From an uncultured Rhodospirillales bacterium (lineage in GTDB: Bacteria; Pseudomonadota; Alphaproteobacteria; CACIAM-22H2), in NCBI GenBank assembly GCA_937926175.1, contig CALANV010000035.1, positions 18,353-82,352 on the forward strand: 64,000 bases of DNA, written 5' to 3'. Below the pieces are notes generated by a model. The model was not told where the DNA came from. It ran no database searches and was given only the letters and a program-made list of their open reading frames with translations. The first letter of the stretch is position 1. Each line of letters begins with the position of its first letter. The position numbers and the translations under genes are program-made. Positions 1-8,112 of this stretch are shown one piece after another.

Positions 1-81
1 GCCGTCCTCGCCTCGGTGCTGGGCGGTGCCTCGGGTTTCCTGGGCGCACTTCTCGTCGACTGGATCCGGCCGCCGCAATAG
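1..81 (+). CDS. C-terminal fragment of an unidentified protein, probably membrane-bound
   Basis: The window opens inside an open frame that reads 26 residues and ends with TAG at 79-81. The visible tail has a glycine- and leucine-rich hydrophobic stretch of about 20 residues ending in DWIRPPQ. This looks like a last transmembrane helix with a short polar tail. The rest of the gene lies outside the window, so no family can be named. It points towards the flavin reductase gene on the other strand, with about 200 bp between the two stops. Confidence 0.35.
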   Translation, partial: AVLASVLGGASGFLGALLVDWIRPPQ

Positions 82-283
82 CTTGCGGCGCGCCCGCGAT
101 CGCCGATCGACAGGCGATCTCGCTGCCGTTCCTTGCGTGCATACAGCGATTGCAAGGAGCGCGCCGCGCCAGGGCGTAAGGCGCTCCGTCGTCGATACCG
201 GCTGCTTGCGTGCCGCGGGGCGCCGAGCCGGGACCGTCAGGAAGAGATCAATTCGGGTGCAATCGGAACCGATCGCCGCGCCG

Positions 284-802
284 TCATGACGTGGCGGTAT
301 CGACGGCATGGTACCGACCGCGGAAAAAGACGAGCGGCCTGTCTTTCGTGCCGTACTCGATCGCCAGCACTTCGCCAACGATGATGAGATGGTCACCGCC
401 CTCGTACCGCGCATGGGTCCGGCAATCGAAAGCGGCGAGGTTCGGCTCGATCACCCGGCCGCCCAGTCGACCCGGACGCCCGTCGACGTCGCGCCATTTG
501 TCTTCGCCGGCGCGCGCGAACCGGTTCGAAAGCTCGGCCTGATCCTCGCCGAGCAGATTGATCGTAAACCCGGGCGCGGCCGCGAAGGTCTCAAAGCTCC
601 GCAGCGTTCGGCCGACGCTGAAAAGAACCAACGGCGGCGTGAGCGATACGGAGGCGAACGAGTTTACGGTGATGCCGACCGGCCGGCCGACGGCGTCGGT
701 CGTCGTGACGACGACGACGCCGGTCGGAAACAGGCCCAACGCGTCACGGAACTCGCGCGACGAGAACGAAGGCGCCGACCCGGCGCCGTCAGGGCCGCTC
801 AT
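284..802 (-). CDS. Flavin reductase-like domain protein, reductase partner of the two-component monooxygenase
   Basis: The 172-residue protein matches the flavin reductase-like (FMN-binding split barrel) family. Such enzymes use NAD(P)H to reduce free FAD or FMN and pass it to a separate oxygenase. Visible signatures are LFPTGVVVVTT at about residues 24-34, the block GITVNSFASVSLTPPLVLF at about 43-61, and GGDHLIIVGEV in the C-terminal part. The start at 802 is chosen because its ATG overlaps the stop of the upstream SMP-30 gene as ATGA, indicating translational coupling; a longer in-frame extension runs inside that gene and is not credible. It is the last gene of a leftward operon with a lactonase and the oxygenase. 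The coenzyme preference and flavin used cannot be read from the sequence. Confidence 0.85.
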   Translation of the reverse strand: MSGPDGAGSAPSFSSREFRDALGLFPTGVVVVTTTDAVGRPVGITVNSFASVSLTPPLVLFSVGRTLRSFETFAAAPGFTINLLGEDQAELSNRFARAGEDKWRDVDGRPGRLGGRVIEPNLAAFDCRTHARYEGGDHLIIVGEVLAIEYGTKDRPLVFFRGRYHAVDTATS

Positions 803-1704
803 GCGTGTGCCGCACCGTTCACGCCGACGTAGACGGAATAAAGAGAGGTCGTCGCGGTGATGAACAGCCTGTTGCGCTTCGGGCCGCCGAAGCAGAGGTT
901 GGACACGGCCTCCGGGATGCGGATCTTGCCGAGCAACGTACCGTCCGGCGCGTAGCAATGCACGCCGTCGCCGGCACTGGTCCACACGTTTCCGGCGGTG
1001 TCCAGCCGGAATCCGTCGGAGCATCCCGGCGTCACCACGGCGAAGACGCGGCCGTTCGACAGCCGTCCTTTCTCGTCGACATCGAACACCCGTATATGAC
1101 GATTACCGTTCGGGTCGTGAGAGATGCTCGTATCCGACACGTAGAGCCGCCGCTCGTCGGGCGAGAAGGCGATTCCGTTCGGCCGCACGAAGTCGTCGGC
1201 AACGACAGTCAGCTCGCCGGCCCGGGGGTCCAGCCGGAACACGTAGCAACCGTCGAGCTCCATGTCCGCCTTGTGTCCCTCATAGTCGTTCATGATTCCG
1301 TAGGGCGGGTCCGTGAACCAGATGGTGCCGTCCGACTTGACGACGACGTCGTTGGGTGAATTGAGGCGCTTACCCTTGTATCTATCGGCCAGAACCGTGA
1401 TCCGTCCGTCGATCTCGGTTCTGGTCACGCGGCGTGCGCCGTGCTCGCAGGTGATGAGCCGTCCCTCCAGGTCCCGCGTATTGCCGTTCGCGTAATTGGA
1501 CGGCTGCCGGAACGTCCGCACGCCAAGGCCGTCCACCCACTGCAGCATCCGGTCGTTGGGAATGTCGCTCCAGACGACATAGCCGCCGTCACCGAACCAG
1601 ACGGGGCCCTCCGCCCATCGCATGCCGGTGTGGAGGCGCTCCACCCAGCCGTTCGGCAGGACGAGCTTGCGAAATTCCGGCGTCAATATCTCGAAGTCGG
1701 ACAT
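799..1704 (-). CDS. SMP-30/gluconolactonase/LRE family protein (lactone hydrolase)
   Basis: This 301-residue protein has the six-bladed beta-propeller pattern of the SMP-30/gluconolactonase family, whose members hydrolyse sugar or aromatic-derived lactones using a bound divalent metal. Metal-site signatures are EGPVW at residues 32-36, NSPNDVVV at about 115-122, RPNGIAFSPD at about 174-183 and YVSDT at about 188-192. No signal peptide is visible, so it is probably cytoplasmic. The ATG at 1704 follows the purine-rich GAAGGAGCGATC in the gene's own orientation, a good ribosome-binding site. It sits 49 bp after the oxygenase gene and overlaps the flavin reductase by 4 bp. In this context it may open a lactone made by the monooxygenase pathway; that role is inferred. 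Confidence 0.85.
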   Translation of the reverse strand: MSDFEILTPEFRKLVLPNGWVERLHTGMRWAEGPVWFGDGGYVVWSDIPNDRMLQWVDGLGVRTFRQPSNYANGNTRDLEGRLITCEHGARRVTRTEIDGRITVLADRYKGKRLNSPNDVVVKSDGTIWFTDPPYGIMNDYEGHKADMELDGCYVFRLDPRAGELTVVADDFVRPNGIAFSPDERRLYVSDTSISHDPNGNRHIRVFDVDEKGRLSNGRVFAVVTPGCSDGFRLDTAGNVWTSAGDGVHCYAPDGTLLGKIRIPEAVSNLCFGGPKRNRLFITATTSLYSVYVGVNGAAHA

Positions 1705-1753
1705 GATCGCTCCTTCATCTTTGCCGGCGATCGCACTTTCGTGTGCCTGCCGG

Positions 1754-2971
1754 TCAAATAACAAGCCCCTCGATGGCAATGCCCAGCGCGTTCTGGCCGT
1801 AGAGCGTGGCCTGGACATCCCAGGTCATCGAAATATGCGCTGCGGCCGCGTGCACGTCGCGGAACCGCGCCTGCATCGGATTCGTCAGCAGAATGCCGCC
1901 GCCGCCGCTGGCGGCCATGAGCGAGTCGACCGCCCGGACGCAGAGCTGAGCCACGAAGGCGAGATTGCGGCGCCATCTTATCTTGTCCTCGAGCGACGGC
2001 TGGCCGCCCGACTCGATGATCGATACCAGGGCGCGAAGGTCCGTGCGCAGCGAGAGCTCGGCAAGATCGACCGCGGCACTCGCCTCGGCAAGGCGCATCT
2101 GAACCGGCACGTGGTCGGCGACCCTCGCGCCCGAGTAGGTCGCAACGCGCTTGCGGGCAGCGGCGAGAAACTCTTCCACCGCCGCGCGGGCCGTGCCCAG
2201 CGGCACCATCGCCAGAAAGAAGGGAAACGAAGCAAACGGCGGCAGCCGAAAGACGGGCGCCGGATTCACCTTGGCGCCAGGCGTGATTCCCGAAGCGAAC
2301 ACATCGGCTGCGAGCGTACGATGGGCGGGGACAAAGGCGTCCTTGATTTCGACGTCGTGACTGCCGGTGCCGGCAAGACCGTATGCACGCCAGTTGCCCA
2401 GGCTGCGAAAATCCGATTGCGGAATCAGGAACATCCGACGTTCGGGTTCGCCGTCGCGCTGGACCATCGCGCCGACCAGCATCCAGCTCGAAGCGTCGAC
2501 GCCGCTTGCGAAAGGCCAACGGCCGGTCAGGCGATAACCGCCTTCGACGGGGATCGCACGGCCGCAGGGGAAGGCGAGGCCGGTCGCCGCGACCGCATCC
2601 GGATCGTGCGCCCACACGTCCTCCTGCGCCTGCAACGGGAACTGCCCGATGTTCCAGGAATGCGTGACCAGATTGACGAACACCCACGCCGTGGACGGAC
2701 AACCCCGGCAGAGCTCCAGCATGACCTCGAGAACCGGTTCGGCCGAGAGTTCCGCGCCGCCGAACCGCGCCGGCTGCATCATCCTGAGGAGGCCGGATTC
2801 GCGCAGATCGGCGATCGTCTCGTCCGGACACCGGCCGATCTCCTCGCACGTCCTGGCGCGCTCGATCAGCTTCGGAACGAGCGCCGCGGCCCGCCGTTTC
2901 GCCTCCGCCGGTGACAGAGCGACAGCACCTTCAGCGAGGCTGCGTTGAGACTTCGGCGTCGACGGCTTCAT
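1754..2971 (-). CDS. Acyl-CoA dehydrogenase-fold flavin-dependent monooxygenase, oxygenase component
   Basis: The 405-residue protein has the acyl-CoA dehydrogenase fold in the version used by group D two-component flavin monooxygenases (HpaB/HsaA/DszC type). The pattern DLRESGLLRMMQPARFGG at about residues 55-72 and CPSTAWV at about 91-97 are typical of these oxygenases, and the C-terminal helical domain ends with a DVHAAAAHISMTWD-type segment. Members use reduced flavin from a separate reductase to hydroxylate a phenol, an indole or a related substrate. The reductase is encoded two genes downstream. The ATG at 2971 is preferred over an upstream in-frame start at 3016, because the upstream part lies in the promoter region. 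The gene is divergent from the TRAP transporter, which suggests that the transported compound is the substrate. The substrate itself is unknown. Confidence 0.82.
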   Translation of the reverse strand: MKPSTPKSQRSLAEGAVALSPAEAKRRAAALVPKLIERARTCEEIGRCPDETIADLRESGLLRMMQPARFGGAELSAEPVLEVMLELCRGCPSTAWVFVNLVTHSWNIGQFPLQAQEDVWAHDPDAVAATGLAFPCGRAIPVEGGYRLTGRWPFASGVDASSWMLVGAMVQRDGEPERRMFLIPQSDFRSLGNWRAYGLAGTGSHDVEIKDAFVPAHRTLAADVFASGITPGAKVNPAPVFRLPPFASFPFFLAMVPLGTARAAVEEFLAAARKRVATYSGARVADHVPVQMRLAEASAAVDLAELSLRTDLRALVSIIESGGQPSLEDKIRWRRNLAFVAQLCVRAVDSLMAASGGGGILLTNPMQARFRDVHAAAAHISMTWDVQATLYGQNALGIAIEGLVI

Positions 2972-3020
2972 GACATCGTATCTCCGCTGACCGGGATCCG
3001 TCCGATCAAATACCATCTAA

Positions 3021-3036
3021 TTGACCAATTGATCAA
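3021..3036. promoter_or_regulatory. Operator-like palindrome, copy 1 (monooxygenase / dctQ intergenic region)
   Basis: The 16 bases TTGACCAATTGATCAA form a near-perfect palindrome with one mismatched pair. It sits about 50 bp upstream of the monooxygenase start and about 210 bp upstream of dctQ. A sequence matching at 12 of 16 positions lies upstream of dctP at 5189-5204. Two similar sites in the two promoter regions of one island suggest a shared regulator, possibly the TetR protein encoded at 6381-7097. Confidence 0.5.
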
Positions 3037-3248
3037 TAACGAGAGTGGCGACGCACCGGAATGTGCGATCGCGACGCGGTGGATCGCCGAAACGTCATGG
3101 TCCGCTGGACGCGAAGGCACATGGGCGAGGCGGTCGCTTGCCCCTCGATCACGTTTGCTCTATACAGGCAAATGCGATCTCGCAATCTAGCGTACGATAA
3201 ATATGAAGCCCGTCGGCGCCGTCCGGCGGCCGGAGGAGGGAGGAAACC

Positions 3249-3749
3249 GTGCGAGGCGATGGATTTCTCGACCGCCTTACATTCGGGCTTCATCTTTTGG
3301 CCGCGCTCTGGCTGTTCAGCCTGGCGTTCGTGATCCTGGTCGATGTCGTCGGGCGGGGCCTGTTCAGCAGTCCGCTGCACGGGACGCCAGAGATCGTCAG
3401 CAACTCGATCGTGTCGATCGCATTCCTGCAACTGACGCATGCGATCCGCATGCGCGGCATGCTGCGGACGGACATTGTCGAACAGTTCTTGCCCGAGGCA
3501 GGCGTGCGCGTTCTGCGCGCGATCGGATATCTGGTCGGGGCCGCGCTGTTCGGTGCGATGGCGTGGAGTTCGTGGGAACCCATGCTGTCCGCTTGGGAGA
3601 TCGGCGAGTACTCGGGCGAAGGGGCATTGCGCGTGCCTACCTATCCCGTCCGAACCATCATTGTGGCGATGAGTGCCCTTGCGTCGATCTGCTACCTGAT
3701 GCTCGCGGCGGGGCAGTTCGGGGCACGCAGGACGCAAAGACCGCACTGA
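3249..3749 (+). CDS. dctQ: TRAP transporter small permease, DctQ family
   Basis: The 166-residue protein has four hydrophobic segments (about residues 12-34, 48-65, 87-108 and 133-155) and the usual length of a DctQ small membrane subunit of a tripartite ATP-independent periplasmic transporter. It pairs with the large permease DctM in the inner membrane and with the binding protein DctP in the periplasm to import a carboxylate-type compound with the sodium or proton gradient. The start is GTG at 3249, preceded by the strong purine tract GGAGGAGGGAGGA at about 3232-3244. The dctM gene begins 46 bp downstream. Confidence 0.87.
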   Translation: MRGDGFLDRLTFGLHLLAALWLFSLAFVILVDVVGRGLFSSPLHGTPEIVSNSIVSIAFLQLTHAIRMRGMLRTDIVEQFLPEAGVRVLRAIGYLVGAALFGAMAWSSWEPMLSAWEIGEYSGEGALRVPTYPVRTIIVAMSALASICYLMLAAGQFGARRTQRPH

Positions 3750-3795
3750 CGTCATGCACGATGCCGTCACTGCGCGAGTGAGCGTGGAGGAGTGA

Positions 3796-5124
3796 ATGCC
3801 GGGGGTCGACTTCACGTTCGGGATGCTCGCGCTTCTTCTGGGCATGATCGGCCTGGGGTTCCACATCGTGGTGGCGCTGGGCGCTGCCAGCGTGCTGGGC
3901 GTCTGGATCCTGACGGGAAACCCCGATGTCGCATTGTCGATCCTGTCGACGACCGCATTCGAGGCGCTGCGGGACTACGTCTTTGCGGTCATTCCCCTGT
4001 TCGTTCTCATGGGCGAGTTCGTCGCCCGGTCCGGAGCGGCCAAGGACCTGTACGTGGCGATCAACAGGCTGCTTCGCCATATGCCCGCGCGGCTCGCCGT
4101 CGCGACCGTGTTCGGCAACGCCGTGTTCGCGGCGGTGGTCGGCGTGAGCGTCGCCTCGGCGGCCACGTTCTCGCGGATCGCTTACCCGCAGATGCTTGCG
4201 CTTCGCTACGAAAAGACGACGGCACTCGGCTGTATTGCCGGCAGCTCGTCGCTCGGCATGCTCATACCGCCCAGCGTGCTCATGATCGTCTGGGGCGTCC
4301 TGACCGAGCTGTCGATCGGCAAGCTGTTCATGGCCGGCTTCCTGCCGGGGATCATTCTGGCCGTCATGTATGCCGGCTGGTGCGTCGTCCTTGCCATGAT
4401 CGCTCCGTCGCGCTTCGGGCATACCGGGGCCGTCGCGCGTGGAAGCCCGACGGTGAGCGAACCGCCGATGAGCCGGAGCGAGATCGTCGGATCGGCAGGG
4501 ACGGCTCTCCTGATCATCGTGGTGCTCGGCGGAATCTGGTTCGGTGCTTTCACGCCGACCGAGGCGGCCGGCATCGGCGCGCTGGCGGCGCTCGCGATCG
4601 CCTTGGCGAAGGGAATGCGCAGGCACGAAATCCTCGAGGTGGTCTCCGAGACAGGGCGGACTTCGGCGCCGATTCTGTTCCTGCTGCTCTGCGCGCAGAT
4701 GTATTCGCGCCTGCTCGCGCTAGGCGGAATCGTCGACGACATCCAATCCATGATCATCGGGTTCGGGTTCAGTCCGGTCGCGATAATGTGTCTGATGGTG
4801 GTGATCTGGCTTTTTCTCGGGATGTTCGTCGACTCGGTGTCGATCATTCTGCTGACGGTGCCGATCTTCACCCCCATTGCCGGACAGATGGGGATCGACC
4901 CGATCGCGTTCGCCATCGTCGGGATACTCGCCATCGAGGCGGGCATACTGACGCCACCGTTCGGGCTGGCCGTCTTTACGGTGAAAGCCTGCGTTCCGGA
5001 TCCGGACGTGACGCTCGGGCAGATCTTCAGGGGGGCGGCACCATATTGGGTGATGCTCATCGGGCTCGCGGCCGCCGTGTACGCGTTTCCCGGCATTGCC
5101 ACAACGCTTCCGTCGCTCATGTGA
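3796..5124 (+). CDS. dctM: TRAP transporter large permease, DctM family
   Basis: This 442-residue, strongly hydrophobic protein has about twelve membrane segments and DctM signatures such as GSSSLGMLIPPSVLMIVWG at about residues 151-169 and FGLAVFTVKA near the C terminus. DctM is the channel subunit that drives substrate import with the ion gradient. The start ATG at 3796 is preceded by GTGGAGGAGTGA, a good ribosome-binding site. It follows dctQ and precedes dctP, the standard gene set, although here the binding-protein gene comes last and has its own 136-bp upstream region containing an operator-like palindrome. Confidence 0.9.
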   Translation: MPGVDFTFGMLALLLGMIGLGFHIVVALGAASVLGVWILTGNPDVALSILSTTAFEALRDYVFAVIPLFVLMGEFVARSGAAKDLYVAINRLLRHMPARLAVATVFGNAVFAAVVGVSVASAATFSRIAYPQMLALRYEKTTALGCIAGSSSLGMLIPPSVLMIVWGVLTELSIGKLFMAGFLPGIILAVMYAGWCVVLAMIAPSRFGHTGAVARGSPTVSEPPMSRSEIVGSAGTALLIIVVLGGIWFGAFTPTEAAGIGALAALAIALAKGMRRHEILEVVSETGRTSAPILFLLLCAQMYSRLLALGGIVDDIQSMIIGFGFSPVAIMCLMVVIWLFLGMFVDSVSIILLTVPIFTPIAGQMGIDPIAFAIVGILAIEAGILTPPFGLAVFTVKACVPDPDVTLGQIFRGAAPYWVMLIGLAAAVYAFPGIATTLPSLM

Positions 5125-5188
5125 GCGGATGCTGCCCGCGCGGCAAGAGCGTGGGTACCGCAGTCGGCGAACGGTCTTGATGAAAAGT

Positions 5189-5204
5189 CTGATCAACTGA
5201 TAAA
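5189..5204. promoter_or_regulatory. Operator-like palindrome, copy 2 (upstream of dctP)
   Basis: The 16 bases CTGATCAACTGATAAA match the palindrome at 3021-3036 at 12 of 16 positions, with the core TGA-Y-CAA-Y-TGAT kept. It ends just before a possible -10 element TAGAAT at 5206-5211 and about 57 bp before the dctP start. A bound protein there would block RNA polymerase, which fits a repressor site. This is an inference from position and similarity. Confidence 0.45.
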
Positions 5205-5260
5205 TTAGAATACGGCAAGTTTACCGAAAGAACCGCCTAAAAAGACTGGAGGAAACGCCT

Positions 5261-6340
5261 ATGGCCAATGGTTACGTGCGCGCACTCGGATTCATCATGG
5301 CGGCCGCAATCGGCGCGCTCGCGATCCCGGGGCCAGCTCTCGCCGACAATATCAGGCTGCGGATCGGTGCTGGCCATCCGGTGCAAGGCATCGCCCATGT
5401 GACCGCGGTGGAAGAGTTCTTCATTCCAGAGGTGACGAAGCGGGCCGAGAAGGCAGGACACAAGATCGAGTGGACGAAGGCCTGGGGCGGATCGGTCGCG
5501 AAACTGTCCGAAACGCTCGAAGCGACCCGTTCAGGGATCCTGGATATCGGCGTCGTCAATTTCCCGTTCCATAGCGCGCATCTGTTCACGAACAATTTTC
5601 CGTTCCACTTCCCGTTCCAGCCGTCGGACCACGTACTGGCCGTCAAGGCCGTGCGGATGACGTACGAGGAGGTGCCGTGGCTGAAGGAGGTGTTCGAGCG
5701 GAAGTTCGGGCAGAAACACCTCGGGATCGGCCAGAACGGTGACTACGGCATCGGCAGCAAGACGCCGATCGCGAGTTTCGACGACCTGAAAGGAAAGAAG
5801 TTCGGGGCGGCCGGACCCAATCTCAACTGGTTCCGGGACACCGGCATCGTCGGCGTGCAGCAGAGCCTCAACGAGGCCTACAACGCGATCCAGACCGGCG
5901 TGTATCACGGCTACGTCGTCTTTCCCGGTTCGTATTACGGGTTCAAGCTGCACGAAGTCGGACCATATTACCTGAGGGCCGGTCTGGGCGCGCCGGCAGC
6001 GATCGCGCTGACGATCAATCTGAATACCTGGAAACGACTGCCGAAGGCGGTTCAGGACATCCTGGTCGAAGTCGGCCGCGAGTACGACATCGTGAACGCG
6101 GAGATGCAGGCCAAGGCGGATGCCGAAGGGTTGGAGCGCCTGCGCGCCGCGGGCGTCGAGATCCGCGAACTCTCGCCGGCCGAACGGGCGAAGTGGGCCG
6201 AGGCGGTCAAAGGATTGCCGAACGAGATGGCGCAGGACGCCAATCGGCGCGGCGAGCCGGGTACGCAGGTCTTCCGCGCCTATATCGCCAATCTGAAAAA
6301 GCTCGGGTACACGTTCCCGGTCGAATACCAGATCGACTGA
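5261..6340 (+). CDS. dctP: TRAP transporter substrate-binding protein, DctP family
   Basis: The 359-residue protein begins with a signal peptide: a short basic start, a hydrophobic stretch and a cleavage motif ALA at residues 26-28. The mature part follows the DctP family pattern, with GHPVQGIAHVTAVEEFF near the start and a WGGSVAKLSETLEATRSGILDIG block, the usual region around the first hinge. It should bind the substrate in the periplasm and hand it to DctQM. The ATG at 5261 is preceded by GGAGGAAACGCCT, a clear ribosome-binding site. The ligand cannot be read from the sequence. The divergent monooxygenase operon suggests an aromatic or cyclic acid. Confidence 0.9.
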   Translation: MANGYVRALGFIMAAAIGALAIPGPALADNIRLRIGAGHPVQGIAHVTAVEEFFIPEVTKRAEKAGHKIEWTKAWGGSVAKLSETLEATRSGILDIGVVNFPFHSAHLFTNNFPFHFPFQPSDHVLAVKAVRMTYEEVPWLKEVFERKFGQKHLGIGQNGDYGIGSKTPIASFDDLKGKKFGAAGPNLNWFRDTGIVGVQQSLNEAYNAIQTGVYHGYVVFPGSYYGFKLHEVGPYYLRAGLGAPAAIALTINLNTWKRLPKAVQDILVEVGREYDIVNAEMQAKADAEGLERLRAAGVEIRELSPAERAKWAEAVKGLPNEMAQDANRRGEPGTQVFRAYIANLKKLGYTFPVEYQID

Positions 6341-6380
6341 TAACCCCGACGCCCGGCCGGTGACGATACGGCCGGGGCGA

Positions 6381-7097
6381 CTAGGCGCCGGCGCGTTTGC
6401 GTGAACGCGCCGGCTTCGTCTTTGCGGACGCGAGAATTCGGGGCAGCATCACCTCGGCGCCGGCAAGGAACGTCTCGACGTTCTGGACCATGATGTCCTC
6501 GATATCAGCCTTGACCGGCATATCGTAGATCCAGCGCCGGATCAGCAGATAGGTAAGGCAGCCGGTCAGCATGTAGACGAGCTCGTATTCCAAAGGCGAT
6601 ATACGCCCGTTCGGCGGAAGCGGATATCCGCAGTGGGCGCGCAGCTCGATGCAGATCCGCGTAAAGACGCGGTTGTGCATGCGCTTCATGTAGCGCCGGC
6701 TGATCGATTCGCCGCGCAGGCCCGAATACATGAAGATGCGGATCCATTCATAACGGTCGATGGCCTTAGCGTAGGCGACGTACACCCGGACAAGACGGTC
6801 CCGGAGCGGGATCGACCGGTCGGCGAGAATCCGCTCCCATTCCGGATTGAACCGGGCCAGATAGACGCGCCGGTAGACTTCGTCGATGAGGGCATCCTTG
6901 GTCGGGAAGTAATTGAACAAGAGCGGCTGCGTGATGCCCAGGCGTTCGGCAAGCTGCCGCGTCTGTCCGACGAAGCCGAACTCGGCGAAGAAACGAACGG
7001 CGGCCTCCAGAATCAACCGTTTCCTCTCCGCGGGCGGATAGCGGCGGCGCACAGCCGGTTTGGCGACGGAACGTTTCCTGACGGCTTCCTTGGGCAA
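6381..7097 (-). CDS. TetR/AcrR family transcriptional regulator
   Basis: The 238-residue protein has a TetR DNA-binding domain: RLILEAAVRFFAEFGFVGQ followed by a helix-turn-helix at about residues 45-66 ending in the family pattern ITQPLLFNYFPTKDALIDEV. The N terminus (about 20 residues) and C terminus are rich in lysine and arginine. The C-terminal ligand-binding domain is not recognisable beyond the family. It converges on dctP at the edge of the transporter and monooxygenase island, so it is the best local candidate for the protein that binds the repeated palindromes. A half-site TGATCAAAA lies about 55 bp upstream of its start, which would allow autoregulation. Confidence 0.88.
   Translation of the reverse strand: MPKEAVRKRSVAKPAVRRRYPPAERKRLILEAAVRFFAEFGFVGQTRQLAERLGITQPLLFNYFPTKDALIDEVYRRVYLARFNPEWERILADRSIPLRDRLVRVYVAYAKAIDRYEWIRIFMYSGLRGESISRRYMKRMHNRVFTRICIELRAHCGYPLPPNGRISPLEYELVYMLTGCLTYLLIRRWIYDMPVKADIEDIMVQNVETFLAGAEVMLPRILASAKTKPARSRKRAGA
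6387..6423 (+). terminator. Intrinsic terminator of the TRAP operon, embedded in the 3' end of tetR
   Basis: An 11-bp perfect stem (GCCGGCGCGTT at 6387-6397 with AACGCGCCGGC at 6404-6414, loop of 6 nt) is followed by TTCGTCTTT. Read on the plus strand this is a rho-independent terminator for the dctP transcript. It lies inside the last codons of the convergent tetR gene. A second GC-rich hairpin without a T tract (6352-6359 with 6369-6376) lies between the two genes. Confidence 0.6.
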
Positions 7098-7274
7098 GAG
7101 CGTATTTCCTACGTAAGATTGTAGCCAAGATTGCCGCTAGGCTTAGAAGGAGTGATCAAAACACGCAAGTGCCGTAACGAACGGAGCGATCGTCTCCGCG
7201 AGCACGGACGCGTCAGGTAGGTGACGGGGCCGTGACGATGGCGCGAAGGCGCGAGGTGGATTCGCGCCCGGGAC

Positions 7275-7877
7275 TCAGCCGCCGATCCACTCCGACTTCT
7301 GCGCCTCGGGCATCAGGTCGTTGGTGGTCCAGGAGAAGAACAGGAAGGCGGCCCATTTCGTCCTGTGGGAGAAGCCGTAGACCGGATCGAGCGACTGGAT
7401 CAGTTTGCCGGTCTTGGGATCGTAGCCCGTGGCGGCGATCTTGATGACGCCCTGCTGCGTGTCGCGCTTGAAGAAGGCGATCTCCGGTGTGCGCAGCTCG
7501 CCGGCGAGGGGGATCGGCAGGCCGAAATCGGGAATGCCGAACAAGGTTCCGCTGCGGTCGATCGAAATGGCGCCAACCCGCGGCTCGACGACGAGATCGG
7601 CAGCGGCCTTGTCGTCGACGAGCACGCCGCCTTGGCGCAGAATACGGTCGCGGATGACACTCAGCAGATATTTGCTGTCCGTGCCCTCGACATAGCTCGG
7701 ATCGACGAAGACCTTCGTGCCGGCGGGAAAGTTCAGCGCCAGCCGTTCGGCGGCGCGCTCTGCGGCCACGGAGAACAGCAGCTGCTCGGCTGCTGTGCGT
7801 CCAGGCTCGGACTCGCGCATGTTGGAGCATGCGGCAACCAACAGGATCAGGGCGGCGGGCAAAAGGACGCGGCGCAT
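7275..7877 (-). CDS. Putative lipoprotein, DUF6655-like
   Basis: The 200-residue protein starts with a lipoprotein signal: MRR, a hydrophobic core and the lipobox LVAAC with cysteine 17, so it is probably anchored to the envelope. The mature part begins with RTAAEQLLFSVAAERAAERLAL and continues with KVFVDPSYVEGTDSKYLLSVIRDRILRQGGVLVDD. From memory this resembles the DUF6655 family of proteobacterial lipoproteins, for which I know no function. The start at 7877 is chosen for the signal peptide; the open frame continues upstream but without a plausible start. A strong hairpin between it and nrdJ suggests separate transcription. Confidence 0.7.
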   Translation of the reverse strand: MRRVLLPAALILLVAACSNMRESEPGRTAAEQLLFSVAAERAAERLALNFPAGTKVFVDPSYVEGTDSKYLLSVIRDRILRQGGVLVDDKAAADLVVEPRVGAISIDRSGTLFGIPDFGLPIPLAGELRTPEIAFFKRDTQQGVIKIAATGYDPKTGKLIQSLDPVYGFSHRTKWAAFLFFSWTTNDLMPEAQKSEWIGG

Positions 7878-8021
7878 CACGATGTTCCCCCTCGAGCGCG
7901 GCAGAACATCGGCAGCAAGATTGACAGAAATATGGCCAAGTCGCGGTCGATCCCGCGCTTCGTTCGTCGGTGGGCGCATGGGCGCTCCCGCGCACGGCAT
8001 CGGTACCTTTTGATGCGGGTC

Positions 8022-8060
8022 AGAATGAAATTGCGGGGAGCACGTTTCCGTGCCCCCCGC
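8022..8060 (-). terminator. Likely intrinsic terminator of nrdJ
   Basis: The stretches at 8033-8044 and 8049-8060 form a 12-bp stem with one mismatch and a 4-nt loop. Read on the minus strand it is followed by AATTTCATTCT, a T-rich run. It lies about 55 nt after the nrdJ stop. A second 7-bp perfect hairpin (8069-8086) sits between it and the stop codon. Confidence 0.55.
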
Positions 8061-8112
8061 CAAGTTAAGCTTCGCTGACGCGAAGCCGGGTATCGTCAGA
8101 GGAGGAGCGTAC

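Noticed and set aside
97..118. Inverted repeat GATCGCC/GGCGATC as a terminator of the first partial gene
   Set aside because: The stem is only 7 bp and is not followed by a T run, so it is not reported as a terminator.
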